DNA from: Glycomyces buryatensis
Lineage (GTDB): Bacteria > Actinomycetota > Actinomycetes > Mycobacteriales > Micromonosporaceae
Assembly (NCBI RefSeq): GCF_004912275.1
Contig: NZ_STGY01000064.1
Location: 1-37,431 of the forward strand
DNA: 37,431 bases
Direction: 5' to 3'
Positions 1 through 9,882 of this stretch are shown in pieces. The notes under the pieces are model-generated. The model was not told the DNA's origin and ran no database searches. It was given only the letters and a program-made list of their open reading frames with translations. Both the position numbers and the translations under genes were made by a program. The first letter of the stretch is position 1. Every line of letters starts with the position of its first letter.

Positions 1-31
1 GCGGGCGGGCGACACCCAGTCGCCCGCCCGC
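1..31 (-). terminator. Hairpin terminator at the left edge, downstream of the Pro-rich membrane protein
   Basis: A perfect 13-bp GC stem (GCGGGCGGGCGAC / GTCGCCCGCCCGC) closes a 5-nt loop just past the stop codon of the minus-strand gene that ends at 70. There is no long U-tract, which is common for actinobacterial terminators. The same element occurs in inverted orientation at the right edge of the window. Confidence 0.7.
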
Positions 32-69
32 ACCAAACTCAAATTCAACAAGCGCCCTCGCTGGCCCAA

Positions 70-1395
70 TCAGAAGTTCGGGTCCTCCGATTCCCAAGTG
101 AGGGAACCACTCTCCAGGCGGTACACCGGACCGGTCGGTGCGAGTTCGACCGTCGTCGTGTCATCCGAATAGGTGGCCTTGCCCGGCGTGACCGTCTCGA
201 CCCGCAGTTGACCCTCCTCGTCCTGGACGACCTCGATCTCGGGGTATGAGTCCACCGTCCACGGCTCCGTCAGAAAGAAGAGGTCAGTGAAGTGGTCATC
301 GGACTTCCAGGGGCAATCGCTCCCGGACCCGTAGGAGTCCCCCGGCAGATTGCCGGTGGTGGCGCAGCTGTCGATCGCGGCGTTCACCTGTTCGCTCAGC
401 TCCTCCGTGGCCGCCTCGCTGACGGTCAGCTCCGGCGGGAACGGGTTCTCGATATCTCCCTGCATCCCCGTCGTCCCCGCGGTCACCGGCACCTCGATCG
501 TGAAGTCCTCGTACAGGTGATCATCCTTGAGCGACACCTCGTAGACCCCGGGCGGGACCTTGACCCTCCCGGTTCCCGACGCCCCGGCTACGTGCACGGT
601 CATGACCGACTCCATCTCCCAGCCGTAGTCGTTCGCCACGAGCTCGTCGCTGAAGCCGATGGAACCCAGCCGGGCGGCGACGATGTTCCAGTTGCCGTCC
701 CCCTTGCGGCTCAATACGAACATCTCCGAGGAGGGCCGGCCGTCGACCGTATAGGCGACGGTCACCGTCGCGTAGTCGCGGTCGTCCTGCTCGGTGACGC
801 CGGGCGGCGTGCCCTCGACGCTGCTCGTCACCCGGACGTCCTCGGGAGCGCGGTAGCCCTCGCTCAGAGCGTCCGGTTCGAATACGGGCGAGTCGGCCCC
901 GTCGATGCCGCGCAAGAACATCCCGGCCGCCGGACCATCCTCTTCGGACAGGGCACCGAAATAACCCAGCACCCGCTCCTCCGCACCGGCGAGGGGATCG
1001 CGGGCCAGGAACGTCACGCCGACGGAGACGCCCGCGATCACGATCGCAGAAAGGGCGGCGATGATCGTGTGCCGCAGCCGCCACCTGCGGCGCGGCGGCG
1101 GAGGGAGGACCGGCGGCGGACCGAAGGCCTGCGTCGGAACCGGAGTCGCGGCCGAATCGAAGCGGGGTCCGGAGGGGTTCCCGTCGGGCGCCTCCATCTG
1201 GGGCCCCACCGGAGGCGGCGCCGGGTCGGAACGCGGTTCTGACGGGACGGCATCGGGCGTGTCCATCTGGGGCCATGCGGGAGGCGACCCTTCGGGCTCG
1301 GGCCCCATCGCGGGAACGCCCGGCGCGCCCGCCTGGGGCTCGGGCTCTGGCTCTCGTTCGGGTTGATTTCCCTGGGGCGCAATAGGGTCGGTCAT
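70..1395 (-). CDS. Pro-rich single-pass membrane protein of unknown function
   Basis: This 441-residue protein is not recognised. Residues 1-100 are a Pro/Glu-rich, presumably cytosolic, disordered tail with two imperfect copies of a PQM(D/E)xPD...P...RxD unit. A basic stretch (RRRWRLRH, about 102-109) precedes one membrane helix at about 109-130. The remaining 310 residues would lie outside the cell. The stretch just after the helix (AEERVLGYFGALSEEDG...) resembles the DUF4878/NTF2-like layout seen in many actinobacterial membrane-anchored proteins, but this is only a shape comparison. Two cysteines lie near residues 344 and 360 (CATT, DCPW) and may form a disulfide. The start is set by GGAG 8 nt before ATG. 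The gene stands apart from the deoA operon because a strong terminator at 1530-1561 separates them. Confidence 0.75.
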   Translation of the reverse strand: MTDPIAPQGNQPEREPEPEPQAGAPGVPAMGPEPEGSPPAWPQMDTPDAVPSEPRSDPAPPPVGPQMEAPDGNPSGPRFDSAATPVPTQAFGPPPVLPPPPRRRWRLRHTIIAALSAIVIAGVSVGVTFLARDPLAGAEERVLGYFGALSEEDGPAAGMFLRGIDGADSPVFEPDALSEGYRAPEDVRVTSSVEGTPPGVTEQDDRDYATVTVAYTVDGRPSSEMFVLSRKGDGNWNIVAARLGSIGFSDELVANDYGWEMESVMTVHVAGASGTGRVKVPPGVYEVSLKDDHLYEDFTIEVPVTAGTTGMQGDIENPFPPELTVSEAATEELSEQVNAAIDSCATTGNLPGDSYGSGSDCPWKSDDHFTDLFFLTEPWTVDSYPEIEVVQDEEGQLRVETVTPGKATYSDDTTTVELAPTGPVYRLESGSLTWESEDPNF

Positions 1396-1529
1396 GGCCG
1401 CTGCTCCATCCGGTCACCGAGCCGGCCGTGCGGTCCGGGGGAACCGCTTCCTCGGCCGACTCTGCACCGAAGCTAAACCCTCGACCTCGGGAGGGGTCCC
1501 GATTCATCTCGCGAAGGAGTCCCAACAGC

Positions 1530-1561
1530 GAGCGCCGCGACCCATCCGGGTCGCGGCGCTC
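1530..1561 (-). terminator. Intrinsic terminator after deoA
   Basis: A perfect 14-bp stem (GAGCGCCGCGACCC pairing with its complement) closes a 4-nt loop ATCC, 51 nt after the thymidine phosphorylase stop codon. It probably ends the nucleoside uptake and salvage operon. Confidence 0.8.
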
Positions 1562-1611
1562 CTGGCGTACTGGTGTCCTTGCGGCGATTCCTTGCGGCGC
1601 GCCCTTGCAGC

Positions 1612-2886
<1,275 letters not shown>

Positions 2887-2963
2887 GTGGTTGTCCCTCA
2901 CTAGCTTTGGGCCGCTTCCGCGGACCGGTTCGCTTCGCTCACAGTCCGGGTTTCCGGCACTGC

Positions 2964-3398
2964 TCACTTCGTTCCCAGATGTGCGGGCCCGAACGCGCCG
3001 GGGAGCAGGGCCCCCACGGTGGTCGGTCCGGGTTCGGCGTCCACCAGGCAGTCGGCGCCGCCGTGCTCGTAGAGCAGTTGGCGGCACCTTCCGCACGGGG
3101 TGAGGGGGGTGCCGTTGCCGTCGACGCACGCGATGGCGACGAGGCGTCCGCCGCCGGTGGCGGCGAGTTGGGAGACCATGCCGCATTCGGCGCACAGGGT
3201 CAGTCCAAAGGAGGCGTTCTCGACATTGCAGCCGGAGACGATGCGTCCGTCGTCGACCAGGCCGGCGACGCCGACCGGGTACTTCGAGTAGGGCGCGTAG
3301 GCGTGCCCCATCGCCTCGACCGCTTTGGCGCGCAGGGCGTCCCAGTCGATCTCGGGGCTTTCGGGACTGCCGATGCCGTCCACGCCGAGCGCCACCAT
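2964..3398 (-). CDS. cdd: Cytidine deaminase
   Basis: This 144-residue enzyme deaminates cytidine and deoxycytidine to uridine and deoxyuridine. The zinc site is complete: Cys69-Ala-Glu71 (CAE, with Glu as proton shuttle) and PCGRC at 101-105, giving the three-cysteine, homotetrameric class. The substrate-binding segment SGCNVENASFG (55-65) is typical. The start codon overlaps the stop of the upstream permease by one base (TGATG), so translation is coupled. The N-terminus is about 10-15 residues longer than in many homologues. Its place between a nucleoside permease and deoA shows that uptake and first-step catabolism are made from one transcript. Confidence 0.95.
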   Translation of the reverse strand: MVALGVDGIGSPESPEIDWDALRAKAVEAMGHAYAPYSKYPVGVAGLVDDGRIVSGCNVENASFGLTLCAECGMVSQLAATGGGRLVAIACVDGNGTPLTPCGRCRQLLYEHGGADCLVDAEPGPTTVGALLPGAFGPAHLGTK

Positions 3399-4699
3399 CA
3401 CTTGTCTCCCGGGTTGTATGGAACGCCGTCGGCCGCGGGCGCCTTGGCCTTGCCGATGAGCCCGGCGACGACCACGAGGGTCACCGCGTAGGGCAGCATC
3501 TGGAGGAACTCGCCGGGGATGATCGAGTTCCCGGCGGTGTCGAGGTACCGGGAGACCTGGGTGGTGAAGCCGAAGATGAGCGCGCCGGCGAGGACGCCGA
3601 GCGGGTTCCAGCGGCCGACGATCATGACGGCGAGCGCGACGAAGCCGAGCCCGGCGGTCATGTTCTTGTTGAACGCCAGGTTGTTCGCGATGGTGAAGAA
3701 CGCGCCGCCGAATCCGGAGATGAGGCCGGCGGCGGCCACGTTCCAGAAGCGGAGCCGGTTGACGTTGACGCCCATGGAGTCCGCGGCGGCGGGGTGCTCG
3801 CCGACGGCGCGGGTGCGCAGGCCCCAGCGGGTGCGGTAGAGCAGGAACCAGATCACGGCGACGAGGCCGAGGCCGACGTACACGAAGATGCTCTGGCGGA
3901 ACAGGACCGGGCCGATGACGGGGATGTCCCCGAGGAAGCCCAGGCCGATCGATTCGAGCCAGGAGCTGATGTTCGAGACCCCGTGCGGGTTGTTGTAGCC
4001 GGGCGTCTTCTTCAGCTGGTCGTACATGAAGCCGGTGAAGCCGAGCGCGAGCAGGTTCAGGATGACGCCGGTGACGACCTGGTTGACCTGGTACCTGGTA
4101 GCCAGGGCGGCGAGCAGCAGGGTCAGCAGGGAGCCGGCGATCATCGCGCCGAGGATGCCCGCGTAGGAGTTGCCGGTGATGGAGGCGACCAGGACGCCGA
4201 AGAAGGCGCCCATGAGGAACTGGCCCTCGATGCCGATGTTGATGACGCCGCTTCGTTCGCAGACGACGCCGGAGAGGGCGCCGAACATGTAGGGCAGCGA
4301 CAGGAACAGGGCGCCGGCGAGGATCGACTCGATGCGGAAGACGACGCCTTCCTGCGACATCGCCCAGCACAGCAGGCTCAGCGCGAGGCAGGTGGCACCG
4401 GCGGCCATGATCAGTTTGAACCAGCGGGTCGGGACGCCGATGGCGACCAGGATTCCCGCGGCGGCGGCCAGTGCGGCCAGGATGGCGACGGTCGGCGCGG
4501 CCGGGACGGTCCAGCTGGCGTCGGGCAGGGTCAGGTTGAGCGTGAAGGTGACGCTGCGATCGCCGAGCTTGCCGAGCGCGAACCCCCCGATGACCGCGCC
4601 GATCACGGCGAGGACTGCACCGCCGATCGGCTTGCGGGTCCGTTTCTCGTCGAGCAGCGCGGCCGGCGTGGCGGGCGCGGGTGCGGTGTCCACTGCCAT
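3398..4699 (-). CDS. Nucleoside ABC transporter permease (second)
   Basis: This 433-residue inner-membrane permease belongs to the BPD_transp_2 (LivM/RbsC-like) family used by BmpA-type nucleoside importers. After a 30-residue polar N-terminus there are about ten hydrophobic segments. The family signature ERSGVINIGIEGQFLMGAFF marks the cytoplasmic coupling region, and GEHPAAADSMGVNVNRLRFW is also typical. A GTG codon at 4708 would overlap the previous stop as GTGA; ATG at 4699 is chosen because the GAAAGG element is too close to the GTG. It should pair with the permease at 4705-5979 to form the channel. Substrate assignment rests on the adjacent BMP lipoprotein, cdd and deoA. Confidence 0.92.
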   Translation of the reverse strand: MAVDTAPAPATPAALLDEKRTRKPIGGAVLAVIGAVIGGFALGKLGDRSVTFTLNLTLPDASWTVPAAPTVAILAALAAAAGILVAIGVPTRWFKLIMAAGATCLALSLLCWAMSQEGVVFRIESILAGALFLSLPYMFGALSGVVCERSGVINIGIEGQFLMGAFFGVLVASITGNSYAGILGAMIAGSLLTLLLAALATRYQVNQVVTGVILNLLALGFTGFMYDQLKKTPGYNNPHGVSNISSWLESIGLGFLGDIPVIGPVLFRQSIFVYVGLGLVAVIWFLLYRTRWGLRTRAVGEHPAAADSMGVNVNRLRFWNVAAAGLISGFGGAFFTIANNLAFNKNMTAGLGFVALAVMIVGRWNPLGVLAGALIFGFTTQVSRYLDTAGNSIIPGEFLQMLPYAVTLVVVAGLIGKAKAPAADGVPYNPGDK

Positions 4700-4704
4700 G
4701 GGGC

Positions 4705-5979
4705 TCACCAGCCTTTCGCTTCGAGAGTGACCAGGCCGCCGCGCGGGATGCGCAGGTGCAGGATGGCCCGGACGAGGGCCGGGGCGGCGATGAACAGGAC
4801 GATGATGGCCTGCAACAGGATCGAGATGTCGACCGGCACGTCGGGCTGCGCCGACAGGGCGCCGGCCTTGAGCGCGCCGAACAGCAGCGCGGCGGCGACG
4901 ATCCCGGCCGGGTTGGCCCTGCCGAGGAGGGCGACGGTGATGCCGTCGAAGCCGTATTCGAGCGCCGTGTTGGTGGTGATGCCGGTGGACCCGACGCCCA
5001 GTGCGAGGGCCGCGCCGGCGAGGCCCGCGAGGCCTCCGGCGGTGCCCATCGTGGTCACGTAGGTGCGGCCGATGTTCATGCCGGCGGTCTGCGAGGCGTG
5101 CTCGTTGAAGCCGACCGCGCGGATGCGGTAGCCGAACGTCGACTTCGACAGCAGCCACCACACCAGGACGGCGGCGGCGATGCCGATGATGAGCGCCAGG
5201 TTGACGCGCAGGCTCGGGTTGAGCCAGGCGAGCAGCTTGGGCAGCGTGGCCGAGGCGTCGGGGCTCTTGGAGACCAGGTCGGTCTTGGTGTCCGAGTGCA
5301 GGAACGAGGTCGACAGCGCCCACACCAGGAACAGCGCGGCGATGTTGTTGAGCATGATCGAGGAGATGACCTCGTGCGCCCCGGTCGTGGCCTTGAGGAC
5401 GCCGGGCACGGCGCCGAAGGCGGCACCGGCGATGGCGCCCGCCGCGACCGCGAGCGGGATGTGGACGATCGGGGGCAGGTCGAGGCTGAACCCGATGATG
5501 AGCGCGCCCATCATGCCGAAGATCAGCTGGCCCTGGGCGCCGATGTTGAACAGTCCGGCGCGGAAGGCGAGGCCGACGGCGAGGCCGGTGAAGATCAGCG
5601 GCGTCGCGTACAGCAGCGTCTCGGAGATCGGCCGCAGCAGGTCGCCGAGTTCGGCGGTCCCGGCGGCGAACCGGTCGAGGGTGTTGAGGTTGAGGATCGC
5701 GCCTTCGAACACGGCCAGGTACGACTCGTAGATGATGTCCCGCGAGGCGTACACGGCGTCCTGGGGCCGCGAGAAGAAGTAGGTGAAGGTGGAGCGGGTG
5801 TACTCATCGGAGACGATGAGCAGGATCGCGCCGATGACGAACGCCATCAGCAGCGAGTAGACGGTCACCATGACCGAGTTGGCCTCGGTCATGTAGCGCA
5901 GGAAGACGACCCCGAACGGCGCCTTTTTCGGTCCCGGCTCCGACTTGTCGGTGGCGGGTGCCTGGGCGTCGTTGCTCAC
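4705..5979 (-). CDS. Nucleoside ABC transporter permease (first)
   Basis: This 424-residue BPD_transp_2 permease has a hydrophobic segment near residues 36-57, a long loop, then eight or nine further membrane segments. FRAGLFNIGAQGQLIFG is the conserved coupling motif, matching ERSGVINIGIEGQ in its partner. RAVGFNEHASQTAGMNIGRTY is the second family hallmark. It starts with GTG overlapping the ATPase stop as GTGA, so the two are translationally coupled. The order ATPase, permease, permease is that of the YufOPQ/NupOPQ-type guanosine/nucleoside transporters of Gram-positive bacteria. Confidence 0.92.
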   Translation of the reverse strand: MSNDAQAPATDKSEPGPKKAPFGVVFLRYMTEANSVMVTVYSLLMAFVIGAILLIVSDEYTRSTFTYFFSRPQDAVYASRDIIYESYLAVFEGAILNLNTLDRFAAGTAELGDLLRPISETLLYATPLIFTGLAVGLAFRAGLFNIGAQGQLIFGMMGALIIGFSLDLPPIVHIPLAVAAGAIAGAAFGAVPGVLKATTGAHEVISSIMLNNIAALFLVWALSTSFLHSDTKTDLVSKSPDASATLPKLLAWLNPSLRVNLALIIGIAAAVLVWWLLSKSTFGYRIRAVGFNEHASQTAGMNIGRTYVTTMGTAGGLAGLAGAALALGVGSTGITTNTALEYGFDGITVALLGRANPAGIVAAALLFGALKAGALSAQPDVPVDISILLQAIIVLFIAAPALVRAILHLRIPRGGLVTLEAKGW

Positions 5980-7655
5980 CGGTCACCTCCATTGGATTGC
6001 TCATCGTTGCTGTCGGACTCGGAGGTCCCCGAATCGGTGGTGGGGGTGTCGTCGGCCTCGGGGGCCGAAGTTTCAGCGGCCTCGGCGGCGGGAGTCTCCT
6101 CGGCCTCGGGGCCGGTCACCTCGACCTCGTCGGGGTCGGCGTGCTCGGCGTCCTCCATGGAGGCGCCGACCATGAGTCGGCCGATGACCTCGCGCGGCGT
6201 GTCGGGGGCGACCTCGCCGACGATGCGGCCGTTGTAGATCACGGCGATCCGGTCGGCCATCGCGTAGATCTCGTCCAGTTCGGAGGAGATCAGCAGGACG
6301 CCGGTGCCGGTGTCGCGCTCGGTGACCAGTCGCTGGTGGATGAACTCGGTGGCGCCGACGTCGACGCCGCGGGTCGGCTGCGCGGCCACCAGGAGGTGGC
6401 GGGGGCGCGAGAACTCGCGGGCGATGATGACCTTCTGCGCGTTGCCGCCCGACAGGGAGGAGACGAGCTCGTTCGGGGACTGGGTGCGGATGTCGAACTC
6501 CGCGATGGACCCCAGTGCACGCTGGCGAATGGCGTCGGCGCGGACGACGCCGCCGCCCGCGTACGGCATGTCCTTGTACTGGTTGAGCACGAGGTTCTCG
6601 GCGACGGAGAACTCGGCGATGACGCCGTCGCGGCCGCGGTCCTCGGGGATGTAGCCGAGGCCGTCGGCGATGCGGCGGGACGGGGTGTGGGAGCGGACGT
6701 TCACGCCGTCGATGATGATCTGGCCGGCGTCGGGCTTGAGCAGCCCGAGGATGGTGCGGGCCAGTTCGGTCTGCCCGTTCCCCTCGACGCCAGCGAGGCC
6801 GACGATCTCGCCGGAGTGGACGGTGAGGTCGAGTCCGTCGAGGACCTTGACTCCGGCGCCGTTGACGACGGTGAGCCCCTCGATCTCCAGTCTCGGTTCG
6901 CCCGGCTCGGCCGGGGTCTTGTCGATGGTGAGGGTGACGGCGCGGCCCACCATCGCCGAGGCCATCTCGGTCTCGGAGGCGGTCGGCTCCAGCTCGGCGA
7001 CGACCTTGCCGCGCCGGATCACCGTGATGGTGTCGGCGACGGCCTGGACCTCTTTGAGCTTGTGGCTGATGAAGAGGATGGAGGTGCCGGAGGCGGCGAG
7101 GCTGCGCATGATCTCGAGCAGCTCGGTGATCTCGGCGGGGGTGAGGACCGCGGTGGGCTCGTCCAGGATGAGCAGTTCGGTCTCCGGCCCCGAGAGGGCC
7201 TTGACGATCTCGACGCGCTGCTGGACGCCGACGGGCAGGTCCTCGCAGATCGCGTCGGGGTCGAGGCGGAGGCCGTAGCGCTCGGATACATCGAGCACGG
7301 CCTCGCGCGCGGCCTTGGCCGAGAGCACCCCGCCTCCGCGGGTGTGCTCCCGGCCCAGCTGCACATTGTCGGCGACGCTGAAGGGCCCGACGAGTTTGAA
7401 GTGCTGGTGAACCATGCCGATACCGGCGGCGATCGCGTCGCTCGGGCCGGAGAACGTCAGGGGTTCACCGTCGATCAGGATTTCACCGCTGGTCGGCTCA
7501 AGGATGCCGTAGAGCATGTTCATGAGCGTGGACTTGCCGGCGCCGTTCTCACCGAGTACGGCGTGGATCTGTCCGGGTTCGACCGTCAGGTCGATATTGT
7601 CGTCAGCGGTGAATGAGCCGAACTTCTTCGTCAGGCCCCGCAGTTCGAGTCGCAA
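5976..7655 (-). CDS. Nucleoside ABC transporter ATP-binding protein, double ABC domain
   Basis: This 559-residue cytoplasmic ATPase has two ABC modules. The first has Walker A GENGAGKST (35-43), a diverged signature (LPVGVQQRVEI) and Walker B ELLILDEPTAVLTP. The second has a degenerate Walker A (GVEGNGQTE), a good LSGGNAQKV signature and AAQPTRGVDVGA in place of a canonical Walker B. This asymmetry is normal for sugar/nucleoside importers of the RbsA/YufO type. About 50 residues of Glu/Ala/Thr/Ser-rich, probably disordered tail follow the second module. The start is TTG, supported by AAGGA 6 nt upstream. It lies 41 nt downstream of the BMP lipoprotein gene. Confidence 0.93.
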   Translation of the reverse strand: MRLELRGLTKKFGSFTADDNIDLTVEPGQIHAVLGENGAGKSTLMNMLYGILEPTSGEILIDGEPLTFSGPSDAIAAGIGMVHQHFKLVGPFSVADNVQLGREHTRGGGVLSAKAAREAVLDVSERYGLRLDPDAICEDLPVGVQQRVEIVKALSGPETELLILDEPTAVLTPAEITELLEIMRSLAASGTSILFISHKLKEVQAVADTITVIRRGKVVAELEPTASETEMASAMVGRAVTLTIDKTPAEPGEPRLEIEGLTVVNGAGVKVLDGLDLTVHSGEIVGLAGVEGNGQTELARTILGLLKPDAGQIIIDGVNVRSHTPSRRIADGLGYIPEDRGRDGVIAEFSVAENLVLNQYKDMPYAGGGVVRADAIRQRALGSIAEFDIRTQSPNELVSSLSGGNAQKVIIAREFSRPRHLLVAAQPTRGVDVGATEFIHQRLVTERDTGTGVLLISSELDEIYAMADRIAVIYNGRIVGEVAPDTPREVIGRLMVGASMEDAEHADPDEVEVTGPEAEETPAAEAAETSAPEADDTPTTDSGTSESDSNDEQSNGGDR

Positions 7656-7696
7656 TTCGTGTCCTTCGAATCCTCAGCGTCGCTTCGTGTTTCGTA

Positions 7697-8839
7697 CTAC
7701 TCGGAAGCCGGCGAAGCCGGGGATTCGACGACGACCGAACCGTCGATGATGGCGGCCTGGAGGTCTTCGACCTCCTGCTTGGTCTCGTCGGAGATGACGC
7801 TGTCGAAGTCGTGGTACGGCGAGATGGCGACGCCACCGTTCTCGAGCGTGCCGATGTAGGGCTCGGCGGCGGCCGCGGCGGACTCCGCGTCCTTGTTCTC
7901 GTAAGCGGTGAGCACGGCGGTCTTGACCGCCTCGGCCAGGCCCTTCTCGGCGCTGGTGAGGAGCTCGGCGCCGAAGTCGGTGGACTCGTAGCCGTCGGTG
8001 TCGACCCAGATCGCCTCGACGTCGTCGTTCTCGGAGGCGGCGGTCAGCGCGCCGATGCCGGCGGGGCCGGCCACGGGCATGACGATGTCGGCGCCCTGCG
8101 AGATGAAGTTCTCGGTGGTGGACTTGCCCTCACCGGTGTCCTCGAAGCCGTTGATGAAGGTGCCCTCCTGGGACTCGACGTCCCAGCCGAGGACCTCGAC
8201 GTCGTCGTCCTTGGCCTCATTGAAGTGCTCGACGCCCTCGACGAAACCGTCCATGAAGATCGTCACCGGCGGAATCTGCAGGCCACCCCAGGTGGCGACC
8301 TTGCCGGACTCGGTCTGCGAGGCGGCGATGTAGCCGGCCAGGAACGCGGACTGGGCGGTGTCGAACTGGATCGAGAAGACGTTCTCGACATCGATCGGAG
8401 CGCCCTCGGCGTCCGAGGCGACACCGTCGACGATGGCGAAGGGGATCTCGGTGTTGGCCTGCGCGGCGGCGGTGACATTGCCGGCCATGAGGCCGCCGAC
8501 GCCGACGATGAAGTTGCAGCCGTCGTCGACAGTGGCCTGGAGGTTCGGGTCGTAGTCGGCCTCGGAGGAGGACTCCTTGAAGTCGACCTCGATGTCGGAG
8601 TTCTCTTCGGCGGCGGCTTCCATACCGGCCCAGGAGGACTCGTTGAAGGACTTGTCGTCGACACCGCCGGAGTCGGTGACCATGCAGGCCATGAACGAGG
8701 CGTCGCCGTTCCCGTCACCGGTATCGGAGGGTGCCTCGCCGCAAGCGGCGAGAGCGGCAAGACTCGTGGCGGCTACACCGGCCAGAGCCAGCTTGTACGG
8801 CTTTACAGCCAGGGTGGTGCGGTGCTGCGATGCAGCCAT
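7697..8839 (-). CDS. bmpA: BMP-family nucleoside-binding lipoprotein
   Basis: This 380-residue substrate-binding protein is anchored outside the membrane. The signal peptide (about 1-32) ends in the lipobox LAAC with Cys33 as the lipidated residue. The mature part is a PBP1/BMP fold: MVTDSGGVDDKSFNESSWAGM is the BMP family N-terminal signature, and GVGGLMAGNV, FSIQFDTAQSAFLAGYIAA and MPVAGPAGIGAL follow in the usual order. BMP proteins bind purine or pyrimidine nucleosides, which fits the downstream cdd and deoA. It is the first gene of the operon. AAAGGAG lies 7 nt before ATG, the strongest ribosome site of the cluster, as expected for a receptor needed in excess over the transporter. Confidence 0.93.
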   Translation of the reverse strand: MAASQHRTTLAVKPYKLALAGVAATSLAALAACGEAPSDTGDGNGDASFMACMVTDSGGVDDKSFNESSWAGMEAAAEENSDIEVDFKESSSEADYDPNLQATVDDGCNFIVGVGGLMAGNVTAAAQANTEIPFAIVDGVASDAEGAPIDVENVFSIQFDTAQSAFLAGYIAASQTESGKVATWGGLQIPPVTIFMDGFVEGVEHFNEAKDDDVEVLGWDVESQEGTFINGFEDTGEGKSTTENFISQGADIVMPVAGPAGIGALTAASENDDVEAIWVDTDGYESTDFGAELLTSAEKGLAEAVKTAVLTAYENKDAESAAAAAEPYIGTLENGGVAISPYHDFDSVISDETKQEVEDLQAAIIDGSVVVESPASPASE

Positions 8840-9261
8840 CTCGGTCTCCTTTGACGATCCAAGGGGGGTAAGTCGATACCCGCCTAATCATGGCCGCAGT
8901 GTGTGCCACTTGGCACTGGCCTTGATCATTTCGTTACCGAAACATCCTATGACTGAGATCAGTCGCAAGCAGGTGTTTCACCGCCGCTACATCGCGGTTG
9001 CGCCTCAGGTCCCAAAATGCGGGTCACCGGGGCACGTCGCTGGAGCGCCGCCGGACTGTCGCCGGAGCGCCGCGAAGAAGACCCGAGCCCGGGCCCGAGC
9101 AGGCCCGGACTTGGCCCGACCCGGACGGGAAGTGGGCCGGACCCAAGTGGGGTGCCCCGACTGGCGGCCGTCAATCGGATCCGGGCGGAAGAAGGCCCCC
9201 GAAATGCCCGTCGCGGGTCAGGTCGGTATGGCGAAAGGCCGTCCGGTCCTCCGGTCGCGGA
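8840..9261. other. Intergenic region upstream of bmpA
   Basis: A 422-bp stretch with no convincing gene. Near bmpA it holds the ribosome site and two small palindromes (8903-8916 and 8929-8942). The part from about 9040 to 9180 is GC-rich, with repeated GGAGCGCCGC and GGCCCG(G)AC words that can fold into imperfect hairpins, possibly ending the neighbouring transcript. Open frames here on both strands have no recognisable composition. Confidence 0.5.
8903..8942 (-). promoter_or_regulatory. Candidate operator palindromes upstream of bmpA
   Basis: GTGCCA-CT-TGGCAC (8903-8916) is a 6-bp-arm inverted repeat, and TTTCG-TTAC-CGAAA (8929-8942) is a second one 12 bp further upstream. Both lie 60-105 bp before the first gene of the nucleoside operon, where a repressor or activator site is expected. 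No regulator is encoded next to the operon, so the assignment is positional only. Confidence 0.35.
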
Positions 9262-9609
9262 TCAGGTCCAGAACACCGCGACGGCGGCGGTGACGGCGAT
9301 GAGCCCGCCGGTCGCCCAGAAGTGCCCGGCGGCGACCCGCTCGCGCTTCTTCCACCACGGAATCGCGATCATGACCGCGAGCATCAGCGCGAGCAGGAAC
9401 TTGACGCCGAGCTTCGCGTGGTCGGCATCCCCATCGGCGGCGACGATCCCGTACAGGACGATGCCGGTGGCGAGCTGGGTGGCGATGCCGTACAGCATCG
9501 CGGCGTTGATATTGAACTTCCCCGAAAGCCAGGAGGTCAACCAACCGCCGAACACGGCCGCGAAGCCGAGCAGGTGCAGGTAGCGCAGGAGCAAGTGGAC
9601 GAATTCCAT
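9262..9609 (-). CDS. Small four-helix membrane protein
   Basis: This 115-residue protein consists almost entirely of membrane helices: LLLRYLHLLGFAAVFGGWL, a second at about 36-53, LGVKFLLALMLAVMIAIPW and a C-terminal GLIAVTAAVAVFW. The motif LRYLHLLGFAAVFGG with an early His resembles small CopD-like or DUF-type actinobacterial membrane proteins. I do not recognise it with certainty. There is no Shine-Dalgarno site, but an AATACT element ends 7 nt before ATG, fitting a leaderless transcript. An open frame extends further upstream, but its composition is Arg/Pro-rich and not coding-like. Confidence 0.7.
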   Translation of the reverse strand: MEFVHLLLRYLHLLGFAAVFGGWLTSWLSGKFNINAAMLYGIATQLATGIVLYGIVAADGDADHAKLGVKFLLALMLAVMIAIPWWKKRERVAAGHFWATGGLIAVTAAVAVFWT

Positions 9610-9835
9610 GGTTCGGAGTATTTCAGAGCCCCGTATCCACCAACGAAAGAGCAACCCCCCGGAAGCCCCTGTCACACCCCGGTGCCACCGTTGAATCGAG
9701 GGGCCTTGTGTGCGCCCGATTTGCCGGCAACCGCCGCGAACCGCCGCATTCGGCTTCCGCCGCCTCGGTTCGCTGTCGCACCCGGGGGCGATGCTTGAAA
9801 CGGGGGGTCTTCCCGGTGCCCGAATTGATGGCAAA

Positions 9836-9864
9836 GGCCGGGACACTCCGTTAGCGTCCCGGCC
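9836..9864 (-). terminator. Terminator after galK
   Basis: GGCCGGGAC pairs with GTCCCGGCC around an 11-nt loop, 19 nt past the galK stop codon. It probably ends the galactose operon. Confidence 0.7.
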
Positions 9865-9882
9865 CTCGTCAATAGCTTGCGG

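Noticed and set aside
5958..7616. Long plus-strand open frame opposite the ABC ATPase
   Set aside because: It is the GC-rich antisense shadow (Gly/Val/Asp/Leu repeats), while the minus frame has full ABC motifs.
8959..9174. Small frames between bmpA and the small membrane protein
   Set aside because: No ribosome site, low-complexity Gly/Pro/Ser translation and strong GC repeats.
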